From NCBI GenBank assembly GCA_035048495.1, contig CM068541.1, forward strand, positions 13,895,929 to 13,959,928: DNA of 64,000 nucleotides, in the 5' to 3' direction. Each line of letters begins with the position of its first letter. Positions within the stretch are counted from its first letter, which is position 1. The notes beneath the pieces are model-generated. The model searched no databases. It saw nothing but the letters and a program-made list of their open reading frames with translations, and had not been told where the DNA came from. Positions 44,622-56,359 of the stretch are shown here, one piece after another. The DNA is from Euptelea pleiosperma. Its lineage: Eukaryota > Streptophyta > Magnoliopsida > Ranunculales > Eupteleaceae. A program made the translations under genes and the position numbers.

Positions 44622-45340
44622 CATGGTTTAAAAACGGCTGTTTTAATGATAACGCCCCAACCCCATTACATTATTATATCTTGTTACAATGGTTTTTTAC
44701 TGAAAAACAAGATATCTGTTATATATAACTGCTGTTATTTCCGTCATACGTACCGTCTGTTAATTTTGAAAACTCATTTTTTTACCATATGGGCCCGTTA
44801 ATTATAACAGACCATTATTAAAATAATAAATAAAAAATAAAAAAGAGGTCCCAGATAAGTTTCATGAGGCGTATCCCGGACCACAACACAGTGAAGGACC
44901 TAGAAATGTCCCATTTAATGAACTTCATGTTATTGAAAGGCATTTATGGATAGCGATTGTCGTACCATAAGAACAATCATAGTTGCTACAGACAGTGGGG
45001 GCGCTCGCCTAAGGCCCCTTGGGGTGCGAACACTGCAAAGGCCCCCAGCTCAAGTCCTTAATAGCACATTTTTTTGGGCCCACTAACCCTATTGATTTTT
45101 AGGCCACTTATTGGATATATGAACCAAAAATCAACTTGATTGGTTATCTCTGGCAATAGATTTTAGTACTTTTTAGGACATGATTCATTCTTGTCGTTGA
45201 ATTCAAGCATGTCTTTCGGAATAACGGAAAATAATGGCCGTTATTTTTGTTATAACGGCCGTTACTTTTTCGGCGTTTTAATGGTCCATAACGTAACGGG
45301 GTAGGTCCAAATCCGTTATAACGGCCGTTTTTTAAACCTT
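44622..45340. mobile_element. Mutator-like MITE copy M4, interrupted
   Basis: Starts CATGGTTTAAAAACGGCTGT and ends ACGGCCGTTTTTTAAACCTT. The middle, about 45055-45200, is a half foldback-family copy (GGGCCCACTAACCCTATTGA; AATCAACTTGATTGGTTATC), so it is either a nested insertion or a rearranged pair. Confidence 0.55.
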
Positions 45341-45923
45341 GGTTCTAACTATGCTCATTAAAAATTCGACCAAACCCAAAATTTTCAAATTTAAGTTTTA
45401 AAAATAGTTAAGTAAGCTTTTTATGAAAAAGTTTCCATAAAAGCTGTCCTACATGACATTATTTTTATCAAATTAGATAAAATTTTTGAAAAACTTTATA
45501 TTTTTGACTTTTTAAGCTTTTCGCTTCCACAAGATATTGATAAATTACTCTTAAAATTACAAAGTATACTTTCAGCCTAGACGTATTTACAAAAGTTATT
45601 TGTAACAATTTAGTATATTTTAAAAAAATATTCAAAACCTTTTATAATTTAAATAATTTTACACTTGAATTTGGATAAATGAGTCGATTCATGGGTATTC
45701 TGGTCGGGTCATGGATCCCAATAAGCATTATTACAGGCTTATTTTATGCTCTGTTTAATTCGTAGATAGTAAAAGCTTTCAAACGTCGCAAGTGACGTAG
45801 CTCCTATTGTTGTATCATGTTAATCTCTGTACATATAATTGTTTTTTTCCTCTTGTTTGCATTGTTATCCATTCTAGTCAACTTACACAGCAACAAAAAG
45901 AAACATCTTAACAATTTCTTTTA

Positions 45924-46395
45924 GGCTGCATTTTGGTAAGCTTAAAGATTATCTTTAGTGCTTACCCAATTCCACATGTATGTAGATTGCTTGAGTCAAG
46001 TTGTTTTGGGCCTTTTGGCTGTTTGGTAACCATTCAAGAAAAGTGCTTATTTATTTTCTTAAAAATCTCTTGTATGGTATTTAGTAAAAGAGTGCTTTTT
46101 TGGTGGTAAAAGCAAAAAAAAAAAAAAATAGTTATGGTATTACAAAAGGGTAATTTTGGTATGATGAATTTTTCAAGGATAAACTTGTATAGAATTTTTT
46201 TAAGAATGGCTTCCCACAAAAGCAATTAGTAGAAATCGTTTAGATACAATTTCTTTTTATAGCGATTTGGAAGCTTAATTATTGGGCTTTTCAAAAGTGC
46301 CTTTTAAGTCTTACCAAAAACAATTTTTCTGTAAGTGCGTAAAATCAGCTAAAGATAGCATATTGCTCAGTTTTTAAGCTTACCCAAATGCAGCC
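45924..46395. mobile_element. MITE with GGCTGCATTTTGG ends
   Basis: 472 bp. GGCTGCATTTTGGTAAGCTT at the left pairs with AAGCTTACCCAAATGCAGCC at the right. TA flanks both ends (45922-45923, 46396-46397). Non-coding. The superfamily is uncertain. Confidence 0.75.
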
Positions 46396-47739
46396 TAGTT
46401 GTAATACCCTGAACTTTCATTTTAAGGTATTATGATAAATTCACCTAATAATGAAAACCTGAACATTTTTCAGACTTCTATTATTATTTTTATAGTTTAA
46501 TATCATGCTTGAGTATGTATATTTAATTTGATTTCATTCTGACAACTTTCAAAAATCTGCTATTTTTTTAAATTAATTTTTAGGACTAAATTCTTGCTAA
46601 AAATAATGAACCATAATTTGCATGGGACTTTTCTTTCCCCAGCTAACATTTCAGAACTTTTATAAAAAAATTATTTTGTAGGCCCGAGACTCCAAAAATA
46701 TTTTTATTTTATCCTTATCAACTTACTTGTGAAATTTGAAAGCTTTTCTAAGACAAAAACTCTAGTTGAAGATTTTAGGAGATTTTGACAAAAATAGTAT
46801 TTTTATAATTTTTGAACTTCCTACTATTCGTATATTTTTTAAAAATAATATTTAATTATATTTTATTTATTTAATAGGAGTGTGGGACCCACGAATCACT
46901 TTCGGGTCATTCCGATGTCACTTGACACTTTTCCGGTGCTTTGAACATTTTTTATGATTTTTATGTATTTAGACTACTTTTATGTGATTTGTGTGTGTGA
47001 CATGTGTCAATACCTTGTTGTATGCACTTTTAAATTATATAATATAGTTTAATTGAATTAATGTATAATTATTTGTGTTATGATTATTGAGTGGGCCCGT
47101 ATGGCCAATTTAAAGACCTTTAGAGCTTAATAATATTCTTAAATGAAGCCTATTGATGTAAATGGGCCTTGGGCCCATTTCTAACCCATTAATAGTGTAA
47201 AATATAAATTTTTGAGGGTTGAAAAAGTCATCCATTTGATAGTTACGAATTTCACTCAAATAGAAACTCTAATTCTTCCCTAAACCTATTTATGAAAACC
47301 CTAAAGCTTTAGAAGTTTTCACAAATCCAACTCCATTGAAGAATAGAGAAAGCTCTATTAAACATTCATCCGGGCATCGATCGCCCTCGAACAAGAAGGG
47401 AGAATTGACGGAGACTCCGATTTGAAGAACATACTCCGAGGAAAGGACGATCCGACGACTTTCAAATTTGAAGAAACTTTTAATTTTCATTAAAGTTCAA
47501 GAAACCTTGAGGTAAGTGTGTTTTGATCCATCCTATACTTATTTTTCTTCAAGATTTTATTTTTCTTTCATTAGATAATGATTGATACTCATTATAAATT
47601 AATTTAAACAATATTTACTTTATTCTTATTGGATTGATATTTATTTTGAGCCACCATGATAGGTTTGGCCATAATCTATTTTGTACCTATAACGGATGAC
47701 TATGTTCTTTATCAATTTCATTGTATTTTTATGAGTTAA

Positions 47740-48650
47740 ATATTTTTATAATTATTTTTCTTAAATACTTCTATGAATCTATTTTTCAAAACCGTTAGTT
47801 TATATTTTTCTGATTTATATTTATTTAGTTATGATTTTTCTAATTTGTTGGACTTTACTAAAAAATCTAGAATTTTAGAAATTTTAGATTTTACATGGTC
47901 CAGTACACTTAGAATTTCGATCTCTATTTTTAACCTAAATATTTTTCTAATTATTTTTCATAGATACGTCTATCAATCTAGTTTTTAGAACCTTTGAGTT
48001 TATATTTTTCTGATTTATATTAATTAAGTTATGATTTTTTTAAATTGTATGACTTTACCAAATAACCCAGAATTTTAGATTTTATATAATCCATTTCACT
48101 TGGGATTTCGATCTATAGTTTTAACTAAATATTTTTTAAAATTTTTTTCACAGATACCTCTATCAATCGAGTTTCTGGAACCTTTGAGTTTGTATTTTTT
48201 TGATTTGTATTGATTAAGTTATGATTTTTCAAACGTGCTGGACTTTTCTGTAAAATACAGAATTTCAAATTTTACACGATCCACTTCACTTGAGATTTAG
48301 ATCTATATTTTTAATTTAAATATTTTTCTAATTATTTTTTTTAGATACCTCTATCAATCTAGTTTCTAAAACCTTTGAGTTTGTATTTTTCTGATTTGTA
48401 TTAATTAAATTATGAGTTTTCAAATGTATGAGACTTTTTTATTAAACTCAGAATTTCAGATTCTGTCCGGCCCAATTTATTAAGGGTTTCGACCTATATT
48501 TTGAATCTGAATGTTTTTCTATTTATTTTTCTTATAAACCTCTATGAATCTAATTTTTAAATCCATTAAGTTTGTATTTTTTTAATTTATATTTATTTAG
48601 TTATGATTTTTACAAGAAACTATATTTTCTGTGAATTACTTATTTCTTAG
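47740..48650. repeat. Five degenerate 190-200-bp tandem units inside the solo LTR
   Basis: The words TTTGTATTTTTCTGATTT and TTAGTTATGATTTTT recur near 47801, 48001, 48191, 48381 and 48571, with GATCTATATTTTTAA-like spacers. Confidence 0.8.
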
Positions 48651-48783
48651 ATTTTGGACGATTAATGGTCTTGGGAACCCTTAGTGGTTCAGTCATGACT
48701 TATTGAATATTAAGGGGTTTAGCCCTTGTTGTTTGACTAAACCCGAGATTGTTTGACCTATACTTGTATGCATGGGGATCCCA

Positions 48784-48880
48784 CACATGTGTCTTGGATC
48801 TCTCATAGAGTTCGGCCAAGTGTCTTGGATCCCTCTTTAGGATTCGACCTTGTGTCATGGATCCCTCATAGGGTTCGACA
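48784..48880. repeat. Short tandem repeat (CTTGGATCCCTCATAGGGTTCG type)
   Basis: Three degenerate copies of GTGTCTTGGATCCCTC followed by a GGRTTCG word, about 35-40 bp apart, inside the solo LTR. The antisense open frame across them is not supported as a gene. Confidence 0.7.
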
Positions 48881-50029
48881 ATGGTGTGTTGGATTGTATT
48901 GTGATTTCCACTTATATTGTTATCCATGTTGATCGTGATCTTCGGTGATTGTTACATGTTATTCGTGTTTAATCTTAATTCGTTCCTATTTTATTACTCC
49001 TGATAATCATGTGTTTATTTTATATTCTTATTTAAATGTTAAATACATGTATACATATGTCATGTAACCCTAGTACCATATTGTTATCATATTATGATCA
49101 TCACGCCATTTCATATAAAGGGTGCATAAGGGAACGGGATTGAAGTATATTATATACGTTTATATTGGTTTTATCAATTAATCAGGGTTCGGTACCCTAG
49201 GGTGAAAGGCCTCAGACGTTATTATATCCTGCAGATAGGTCAATGAGACCGCTCCCAGTGCGGGAAGGAGATGGAGACCCTATGTGGTTATGGGTACTAG
49301 TTGCATTTGCATCCCATACTCACTTGCATTCACCCTCATATTCATGTCATCCTTATTATATGATTGAGATGCATATCTTGGTTTAAAACTTGTATAGTAT
49401 GATATCATACCATGCACACTGTTGTATTACTAGGCATCGGCTCACGGTGCTACACCGATACCATTTTCAGATTTTGAGGAATTGGGTACGTGTGATGATT
49501 TTGAGACGGAAGACTCCGGTGCATTCGAGGAGATCGGCGAGGATTTGGGAGTCGATCCCCACACTTTAGAAGACTTTATTACTTATTTATTTTCATGGGC
49601 ATGTAGTCATTTGATTGAGAGCATGTTATCACCTTCATCTTTCCATACTTAATTAATTGATTGAATTATGAATTATTTTAATTATTTATTTTCTACATCT
49701 AGATTTTCTTTTTTTACTTAGTGGGTTTTCGAATAAACCTTAGTAGTCTAATTGACCTAATTTGACCATTAAGGGACATTCATAGATCACCTCTGGATTC
49801 GGGTACGAGTTGATCCACGGATTTTCGAGTCGTATCTGAGTATCCGGATTCGGGGCGTGACACTAGTGTATTATTATTTTTTTTTTTTTATGAGTAGTGT
49901 TACTATCATGCCTAAGTTGTTGTAGTCCCTAAGTCGACGATTCAAATCCTGATAAAAGATCGTCCAATGGTCTAAAACGTAGGGAGCACATCAGACGATA
50001 GTATTATTATTCTTTCTAGGATTTGGCGA

Positions 50030-50830
50030 GGCCAAGGGGCAGTTGTTTTCCCTTAAGGAGCAGTGGTTGAGCCAGGGGCCACAGTTGCCCCATCCGCTCC
50101 CTCCTCTCAATTTACATTAATTTGACTCGGAGAAGTGCATGTCCAATCAGTGGCGCATGGGGCCAGAGGGCAGTTGCTCTCCTTCAACTTTCAAAATCAC
50201 ATTAGGGAGCGGTGGTTGCAGGGCCGTCTTAATACAAGTTGAGGCCTTAGGCAAAAACTCTAAATGGGGCCCTTTTTTTTTCAGAAATACGTGTAAATCT
50301 AAGTAAGATGTCCCTTGAAAAATGTGTTATTTCAATGTTTTCAAAAAAAATATTTTATAAATTAAAAACTCGTTTTTGAAAGAGAATTCAATGGTGGGTA
50401 CAATGTTTGCATACTTTAAAGTCTGCAAACAATTGCAGACTAGGTTTGTCTGGCTGTAGCATACTTGCAAATGGACAAGTGGGGCCTTTTCATAAAAAAT
50501 ATTAAACACGCTAGTAAATTTCTGAATTTGGGGGCCTTACCTGTCAGGGGCCTTAGGCAACCGCCTCATCTGCCTAATGGTCAAGCCGGGCCTGGGTGGT
50601 TGAGCCAGCCAGGGGGAGGTAGTGGTTGGTTTTTAAGGAAAGCTTTTTACCTCTTCTAGTCAAGGTTGTTCATATTTAACAGAAACACCTCCTCTCAGTT
50701 TACATTAATTTGACTAGCTATCATGAGATGCATGTACACGTACGATCAGTGATGGGGCCAGGGCCAGTTGATCTCCCTCAACTTTCAAAATCACCTTAGG
50801 GATCGATCCCCCTCAGCCTTCCTTTCACAA
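50030..50830. repeat. Duplicated segment holding a hAT MITE
   Basis: CAATTTACATTAATTTGACT...GGGGCCAGAGGGCAGTTGCT...CTTTCAAAATCACATTAGGG (50107-50210) is repeated at about 50696-50800. The target of the MITE (GGAGCGGTGGTTGAGCCAG) also has an unoccupied relative at 50057-50077. Confidence 0.8.
50219..50594. mobile_element. hAT-type MITE with 8-bp TSD GGTGGTTG
   Basis: 376 bp with ends CAGGGCCGTCTTAA and TCAAGCCGGGCCTG. GGTGGTTG flanks both ends (50211-50218 and 50595-50602), an exact 8-bp duplication as in the hAT superfamily. A GGCCTTAGGCAA word appears on both sides of the interior. Confidence 0.88.
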
Positions 50831-51066
50831 TAATGCAGTTCGCAATCTCTCACTACAGACGAGAGTGAAGTGAGACCACTGAAACCGCGTATGCCTTTAA
50901 AATAGTGTTGTCGATGCCTCAGCCTTATTCTCCATAATTAAAATAATAGTAAATAATTATAAATATATAAACCAACCTTAGCTAGCTACGTTGTGGTTCA
51001 CGTGGCACTCTTTCCAGTCCCATTGGCAGTAGGAATCTTAGGCCCATCTCTATTGGTCCAATTAGT
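50830..51066. other. Unassigned spacer
   Basis: AT-rich with a CACGTGGCACTCTTTCCAGT foldback-like word near 51000. No gene seen. Confidence 0.4.
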
Positions 51067-51075
51067 GGTTTCTAG

Positions 51076-51381
51076 CATTGTTTAAAAAACGGCCGTTGTG
51101 TACCGTTAAAACACTCAAAAAATAACTGCAGTTATTTTTGTTACAACGGACGTTATTTTCCTGTTATTTCTCCATTATAACGAAAATAAATGACCGATAT
51201 TTTCTGGAAATAAAATTTGTGAAAAAACAGCAGTTGTTTTTTGCTTTTGTAAATTTTGAATTTCATCACCTTTTTCTTTCTTTCTTTTTTTTTCTGCCCA
51301 TGAGTATTACAATTCATTATAACGGAAAAAACGGTAATGCCCCGAGTCCGTTATATCGTATAGCGGCCCCTTTTAAACTTT
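51076..51381. mobile_element. Mutator-like MITE copy M5 with perfect 9-bp TSD
   Basis: 306 bp, starts CATTGTTTAAAAAACGGCCG, ends AGCGGCCCCTTTTAAACTTT. GGTTTCTAG is repeated at 51067-51075 and 51382-51390. It inserted into the core of a GGATGTTTGG-family foldback, whose other part resumes after 51390. Confidence 0.9.
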
Positions 51382-51390
51382 GGTTTCTAG

Positions 51391-51540
51391 TTGTTAGATT
51401 TGAGTCTTTTTCCTGGGTTATTTTTTAATTGTGGGATTCAATTATTATTTAGGGTACTCAAATCCAATGGGCAGAAATCACCAATCAGGCTGATTTTTGG
51501 TTAGTAGGTCCACATAAGAGGCCAAGCTGCTAAGGATTTT
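51391..51540. repeat. Foldback-family fragment split by MITE M5
   Basis: AAATCACCAATCAGGCTGAT, TTTTTGGTTAGTAGGTCC and TAAGAGGCCAAGC, continuing the GGTTTCTAG word at the insertion site. Confidence 0.65.
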
Positions 51541-51661
51541 TACTCAACAATGTCGTTGAGGCAAAATGGACTCCAGAATTTCATTTACTAGCTAGTAAAT
51601 GGCCTGCGCCCAGGGCACTCTCTGACAAAAATAATTACAAAAATTGGGTGCCTTCAGCACT

Positions 51662-51815
51662 CAAACGGTATAAATTATAACGGACTGGGGGCATTACCAT
51701 TTTTCCGTTATAACGGATTATAACGAATGGGAAAAAAATGGAAAATAACGGAAATATCAGAAAATAATGAAAAATAATGACACTAAAATTCAAAATTAAA
51801 TTTTCAATCTATTGT
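51662..51815. mobile_element. Mutator-like MITE fragment M6 (reverse orientation)
   Basis: AACGGACTGGGGGCATTACC and TTCCGTTATAACGGATTATA match the family interior. Both termini are missing. Confidence 0.65.
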
Positions 51816-51960
51816 GCCGGAGGTCAAATGAATGGGAGCTGAGTGACCGAATAAATGGAGGGGATTGAGTGGCTGAAATCTAACCGTCCAAATTGATCTC
51901 AACCACTCTATATCTTATGAAGCAGGATAAGATAAGAGATAAGACAACTAAGTTGAGATC
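51805..51960. repeat. Dispersed repeat, copy 1 (copy 2 at 55655-55830)
   Basis: GAGGTCAAATGAATGGGAGC...GGCTGAAATCTAACCGTCCA...TATCTTATGAAGCAGGATAA recurs in order at 55655-55830. Confidence 0.8.
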
Positions 51961-52678
51961 CAACTGTCCAACCTAAATAGATGGATTTGATATGGGCCAT
52001 CTATGTATGAAGCCTATAAGAAGGGGAGAACCGCTATGTTTTGTTATATAGATTCTGATTGTTATTCGATGCGTAAATGGTTTTTGAATGTTTTAAGTGA
52101 AGAGTTTGACTATTGGGAGTCAAACATGCACGTATGATCTTTACTTGGTGGTCCCCATCATAAACGCTTCATTCACAGTTTCACACCCTGCTCACCGGCT
52201 AGCATTTTATCATGTCTCGTATCACGATAAATTAACAAATGGATCAGTCTCAGCCATAAGTTTAACGCGTCAAGACGACTGTAGCTTCAGACGGGAGTGG
52301 ATCCCACCATCGTATGGGTGCCAGCTGGTCTACCATGGATGTCAAAATCAAAGTCAAAGACAATCGAAGAGAAAGTGATAGATTGAATGATTATGATCGT
52401 TCGATTGGATTAACTCTAGCTATATATGTTAGACCAATGGATAGGTTGTCAATCTGAACTGTTCAATTCCTATGCCATCTCTTGAAACTTCTCAGTTTCT
52501 AGATCATAGATATTAGGCTTCATTCAGAAATGATTCCTCCATCCAATTTAATAGTCAAAATTGCAATTTGTTTTTTGGCCAGGCAACACGGTTGAGGGTG
52601 GGCCATAGTTAGTAAATTCTTGAATTATCCGTGTTTAATTCACGATCCGTACGAATTATTTAAAAAACTAACCAACCC
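51961..52678. other. Spacer with an unsupported 93-codon open frame
   Basis: An open frame at 52097-52378 has ordinary amino-acid composition but no motif I recognise, no clear leader and repeats on both sides. I do not call it a gene. The rest is AT-rich. Confidence 0.4.
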
Positions 52679-53020
52679 AAGTTTTAAAGGGGCCGTTATA
52701 ACGGTATAACGGACTGGGGGCATTACGGTTTTCTGTTATAATGGCCCGTTATAACGCTCAGGGGCAAAAATGGAAAATAACAGACAAAATGGCGCCAGAA
52801 TTCAAAATTTGAATTTTTAAATTTGAATTTCAGATTTTCAAAAATGAAAAATAACAGAAAATAACCGAAATAACGGCCTTTCTCCTCAATTTTTTTCAGA
52901 AAATAACGGCCATTATTGCCGTTATTTTCGTTATAACGGAATTTTCTGGGCGAATTAACAGTACGTAACGTAACGGGGGAGGTTCGAATCCGTTATAACG
53001 GCCGTTTTTTAAACCTTATG
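52679..53020. mobile_element. Mutator-like MITE copy M7 (reverse orientation)
   Basis: Starts AAGTTTTAAAGGGGCCGTTA and ends GGCCGTTTTTTAAACCTTATG. Flanks AACCAACCC and AACCAAACA agree at 7 of 9 bases, an eroded duplication. Confidence 0.8.
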
Positions 53021-53640
53021 AACCAAACATCCTCTTGAAAGGCATGGAAAAACTCGAGCATTTTTTAATATGATCGAATAATTCGCAAACTTTTCCAAAT
53101 TATATTTAGAGTATTCAGTTTTGAACATCAAAAATCATTTTATAAGACAAAATGTGGTCCATATTTTCCTTTTTTTGTTTTATTTTATTTTCTAAATTAT
53201 TTTTTCCGGATTTTTAAATCACAAATCCAAATTGCACTCGAACACTTGCCATGCAATTTTTACTGCACTCGGAATTGTTAACTTTGGGGTGGACGACAAG
53301 GGCTGTAGGGACCATGCTAGGCACGGGCAGGCTAAGCCTATGATTGAATAATTCACAAACTTTTCCGAATTATATCCCGGCTACGTCTATTTAGTTGATT
53401 TCGACTGCCATGTAGTCAATATTGCATTGATCCTTGACGTAGTTTAATGGGTTGGTTGACTTGAGTTAAAACGGACTTGAATTACACGTCTTTGGCATTG
53501 TACTTGCGATATTATGGTCTTTTCTTAGGTGCATTAACAGACGCACGATGCATATCTAATCAAATTGAGTAATCCTAAAGTTTGAAAGCATAAGGGGTAT
53601 TATTAATTATGTTTAAATTTCAGGGGTGTTATACTAGTTA
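53021..53640. other. AT-rich spacer
   Basis: No gene, no clear element ends. TGATCGAATAATTCGCAAAC and TGATTGAATAATTCACAAAC words repeat near 53070 and 53340. Confidence 0.45.
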
Positions 53641-53925
53641 AGATAATATGAGCCACATGGTACATTTGTAGAGGATACTGACCATATGGATGTTTGGGGA
53701 ATCCTAAAGTGGGCCTACAAATTAAAAATCAACCTGATTAGTTTTTTCTCTAAGCGTTGGATTGGAGTCATTTTCATGGGTTTATTTTAGCCGTGGAATT
53801 TGAGCATTATTCGCCATTATGTTGGTACAAGGATCCATATAATCAGTGTCCTTTAAAAATGTGCCATGTGGCTCATATTGTGGGCGGCATCGTGGGCGAG
53901 AGTTTTACTCAGAAGAATCCGACAA
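53640..53925. mobile_element. Foldback MITE, left end truncated
   Basis: ATAATATGAGCCACATGGTA and ACCATATGGATGTTTGGG at the left, GTGCCATGTGGCTCATATTG and GAGAGTTTTACTC at the right. The terminal GAGTAAAACT arm is missing on the left. Confidence 0.7.
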
Positions 53926-54072
53926 GGTTTTCTTTATGGATCAACCTAAAAGCTTGGGATCCCAATGCAAGACTAAGAACTGGTTTGTCGCCATTGTTCC
54001 ACTAGAAAATATATTTTTTTTGCACGGGAAAAGCTATCCCTAATCCCAACCTGATAAGGATCCGTGGACCTA

Positions 54073-54235
54073 CAAAAGTGAATTGTTCACTAATGTTATG
54101 GGCCCGGATTCCGAGAATCCAACGGTGGTTGTGTTTTGGCAGAAGTGCTGAACTGGCATTCACTTGTGCCAAAGCACAACCACGGTTGGATTCTCGAAAT
54201 CCACAGCCGAGTTCACTTTTGTTGATCCACGGAGC
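54073..54235. mobile_element. Small foldback element
   Basis: AAAAGTGAATTGTTCACT and CGAGAATCCAACGGTGGTTG pair with CAACCACGGTTGGATTCTCG and GAGTTCACTTTTGTTG. The ends resemble the element at 32533-32690. Confidence 0.7.
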
Positions 54236-54264
54236 CTGGTCATGCCAAAATAGTGGTACAAACC

Positions 54265-54696
54265 AAGGTTTAGAGGAGGCCGTTTTAACGGTTAAACGGA
54301 TTGTGGGTGTTACCGTTTAAACGGCCGTTAAAATGGATTACAACGGCCAGGGGAAAAAATGAAAAAAAAATAGAATTTAACGGAATTAAATGGGTTTTAA
54401 CGATTTTAACAGAAAAAATGGCGCTGAAATTCAAATTTCGAAATTTGAAAATTAAACAAAAAATTAGAATTTAACGGATTTTAACGGAAATTAAACAGAT
54501 TTAACGGAATTAAACGGATTTAACAGCAGTTTTTTCACAAAATTTTTCAGAATTAAACGGCTGTTTAAACGATTTTAACGGCTATTTTTTTCAAAACCAA
54601 TAAAATATGTTTAAACTGTTTTAACGGAAACGGGCTTGGGGCGTTACCATTTAAACGGCCGTTAAAACCGTTTAAATGGCCATTTTTAAAACCATG
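54265..54696. mobile_element. Mutator-like MITE copy M8 (reverse orientation)
   Basis: Starts AAGGTTTAGAGGAGGCCGTT and ends GGCCATTTTTAAAACCATG, with many internal TTAACGG words. No matching flanks were found. Confidence 0.75.
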
Positions 54697-55654
54697 GTTT
54701 ATTGCACAAGCATATCTGAGAATTTTTATGCTTAGAGCCTCCTTGAATGTTGGGCCATTTGATGAAGATAAAAGTACATCAAACCCATATAAAGTCTTGT
54801 CATGAACAGTTTTTACAAGAGAAAAAAATAACATTATGTTCAAAAATTGGCATTTCAAGGGATGTGCCAAAATTATAGAACAAATACAAGCCCCGTACAT
54901 GTATTATGTTCACTAGCAACATGTATTATGTTAGGGGCTTTCACAAACTCCACGATAGTATGCACAGCTTCCTCTTTAGCTTCACTGAGGTCAGGAAGTA
55001 GAATAAATATGAAAGGCATTTCTAGTTTGCAGAACTCTGCTACCTTAAGTTTTAAAAAAAGAAATACTAAGTACTTATTTTTATGACAAAGCAAGTACAA
55101 AAATGTTATTGCTACTGTCATTCTTCAATGATACACTTAGGGTCAATCACTTATGTCAATGTTGCTACTCATCCAGCTTCATCTTAAGAGATGGGTCATG
55201 GGGCTCAACCCCAACACACAACAAAATTAAACAAAATTTGACTTGGTACATGCTACTTATGCTTTAGAAATTCATTTTCTTTTTTTTGATCGGTAGTAAT
55301 TCACTTTTGATCGATAGTAATTCATTTTCAGTGTCAATCAATTAAAATTTTTGATGGTTCTTTCAATTGCAACCTATCCTACTTAAAAAAATAATCCATA
55401 AAAGCTTAAATTCAATAGAATAAAGAACAATATTGCTACAAACATGTTCAAATCCCTAATTCACTACACTCATTTCATTCTAACAATATCAAAATTAACA
55501 GCTAGACCCATTCCCATTATAAGTCATCTATGAACAAACCCCCAAACCTAATAAAAGTGTAGCCAAACCACAAAAGTCATTTACAGCAACACAAAAAAAA
55601 AATGAGAAAATAATATAAATAACAAAAAATAACAGTGTTAACATTTTTAATAAA

Positions 55655-55830
55655 TATATTGAGGTCAAATGAGTGGGAGTGAATGAATAAATGAGGGAGA
55701 TTAAGTGGATGAAATCTAACTGTCCACATTAGATGGATGGATTTAATCTCAACCACTCTTTATATATCTTATGAAGCAGGATAAGATAAGAGAATACGAT
55801 AAGAGAATACAACTGAGTTGTTTTGTTATA
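55655..55830. repeat. Dispersed repeat, copy 2 (copy 1 at 51805-51960)
   Basis: GAGGTCAAATGAGTGGGAGT...GGATGAAATCTAACTGTCCA...TATCTTATGAAGCAGGATAA. Confidence 0.8.
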
Positions 55831-56194
55831 TGTGTAGGTGGCCCGTGTCCGTGGTACTCTCTGGCAAAGTGTTTGTCAAAATCAGGTGGGAGTTAATCTC
55901 AGCTATTGATATAAAGCATAGTGGATCTCGGCCTCTCATTATTGAAACCATATAAGATAAGAGAGGGGTATAAGACAACCACTGTCACTTGTTATATAGA
56001 TAGTGGGTGGCCCGTGCCCACGGCACTCTCCAACAAAGCCCTTGTCAAAATTGGGTGTGAGTGGTTGAGATCCGTCGTCTATTTTGGGGATAAGATATTG
56101 GCTCTTCTTTGTTGAAAATGTAACACACAAGCTGAGTCCAATTAGAGACATTGACGCACGAATGTAGTAAACTTGTTTCGACTGTCCCCAATCT

Positions 56195-56250
56195 TGTTCC
56201 AACACTTTAAATGTGTTGAAACAATTGTGTTGGAAGAGAGTGAGTCAAAT
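56195..56250. repeat. Lone fragment resembling the CACTA 179-bp satellite
   Basis: TTCCAACACTTTAAATGTGT, TGAAACAATTGTGTTGGAAG and AGTCAAATT match the part of the satellite unit around CTTCAAATGTGTTGAAACAA. About 55 bp, a single copy, 40 kb from the array. Confidence 0.7.
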
Positions 56251-56359
56251 TACAAGATCCGCACTTGAGTGCTTTGGGATCTAGTTTTGTGCGATGAGGA
56301 CCAAAGATATGTACATAATATACACACCCAAAGATGCGAGGAGCAAAGATTTAATATCA

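Larger units (their letters stand above)
40963..45923. other. Gene-free repeat field downstream of TBL copy E
   Basis: Only foldback-family members, one Mutator-like MITE and AT-rich sequence were seen. No coding, tRNA or rRNA signal was found. Confidence 0.6.
46400..49862 (+). mobile_element. Solo LTR of a Ty3/gypsy-type retrotransposon
   Basis: 3463 bp from TGTAATACCCTGAAC to GGGGCGTGACA, so TG...CA ends, with a 5-bp duplication CTAGT on each side (46395-46399 and 49863-49867). No internal domain or second LTR is present, so recombination between the LTRs removed the rest. The TGTAAYACCC...GGGCGTGACA pairing is common in gypsy LTRs with very long repeats; the exact clade is a guess. Inside are five degenerate units of 190-200 bp (47740-48650), short repeats at 48784-48880, and a GACTCCGGTGCATTCGAGGA block near the 3' side. 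Confidence 0.9.

Noticed and set aside
48700..48927. Minus-strand 75-codon frame
   Set aside because: Lies over short tandem repeats inside the solo LTR.
52097..52378. 93-codon frame of normal composition
   Set aside because: No recognisable motif, leader or homologue from memory; surrounded by repeats. It could be re-examined with a protein search.
52976..52992. GGTTCGAATCC, like a tRNA B box
   Set aside because: Part of a Mutator-like MITE; no cloverleaf can be drawn around it.
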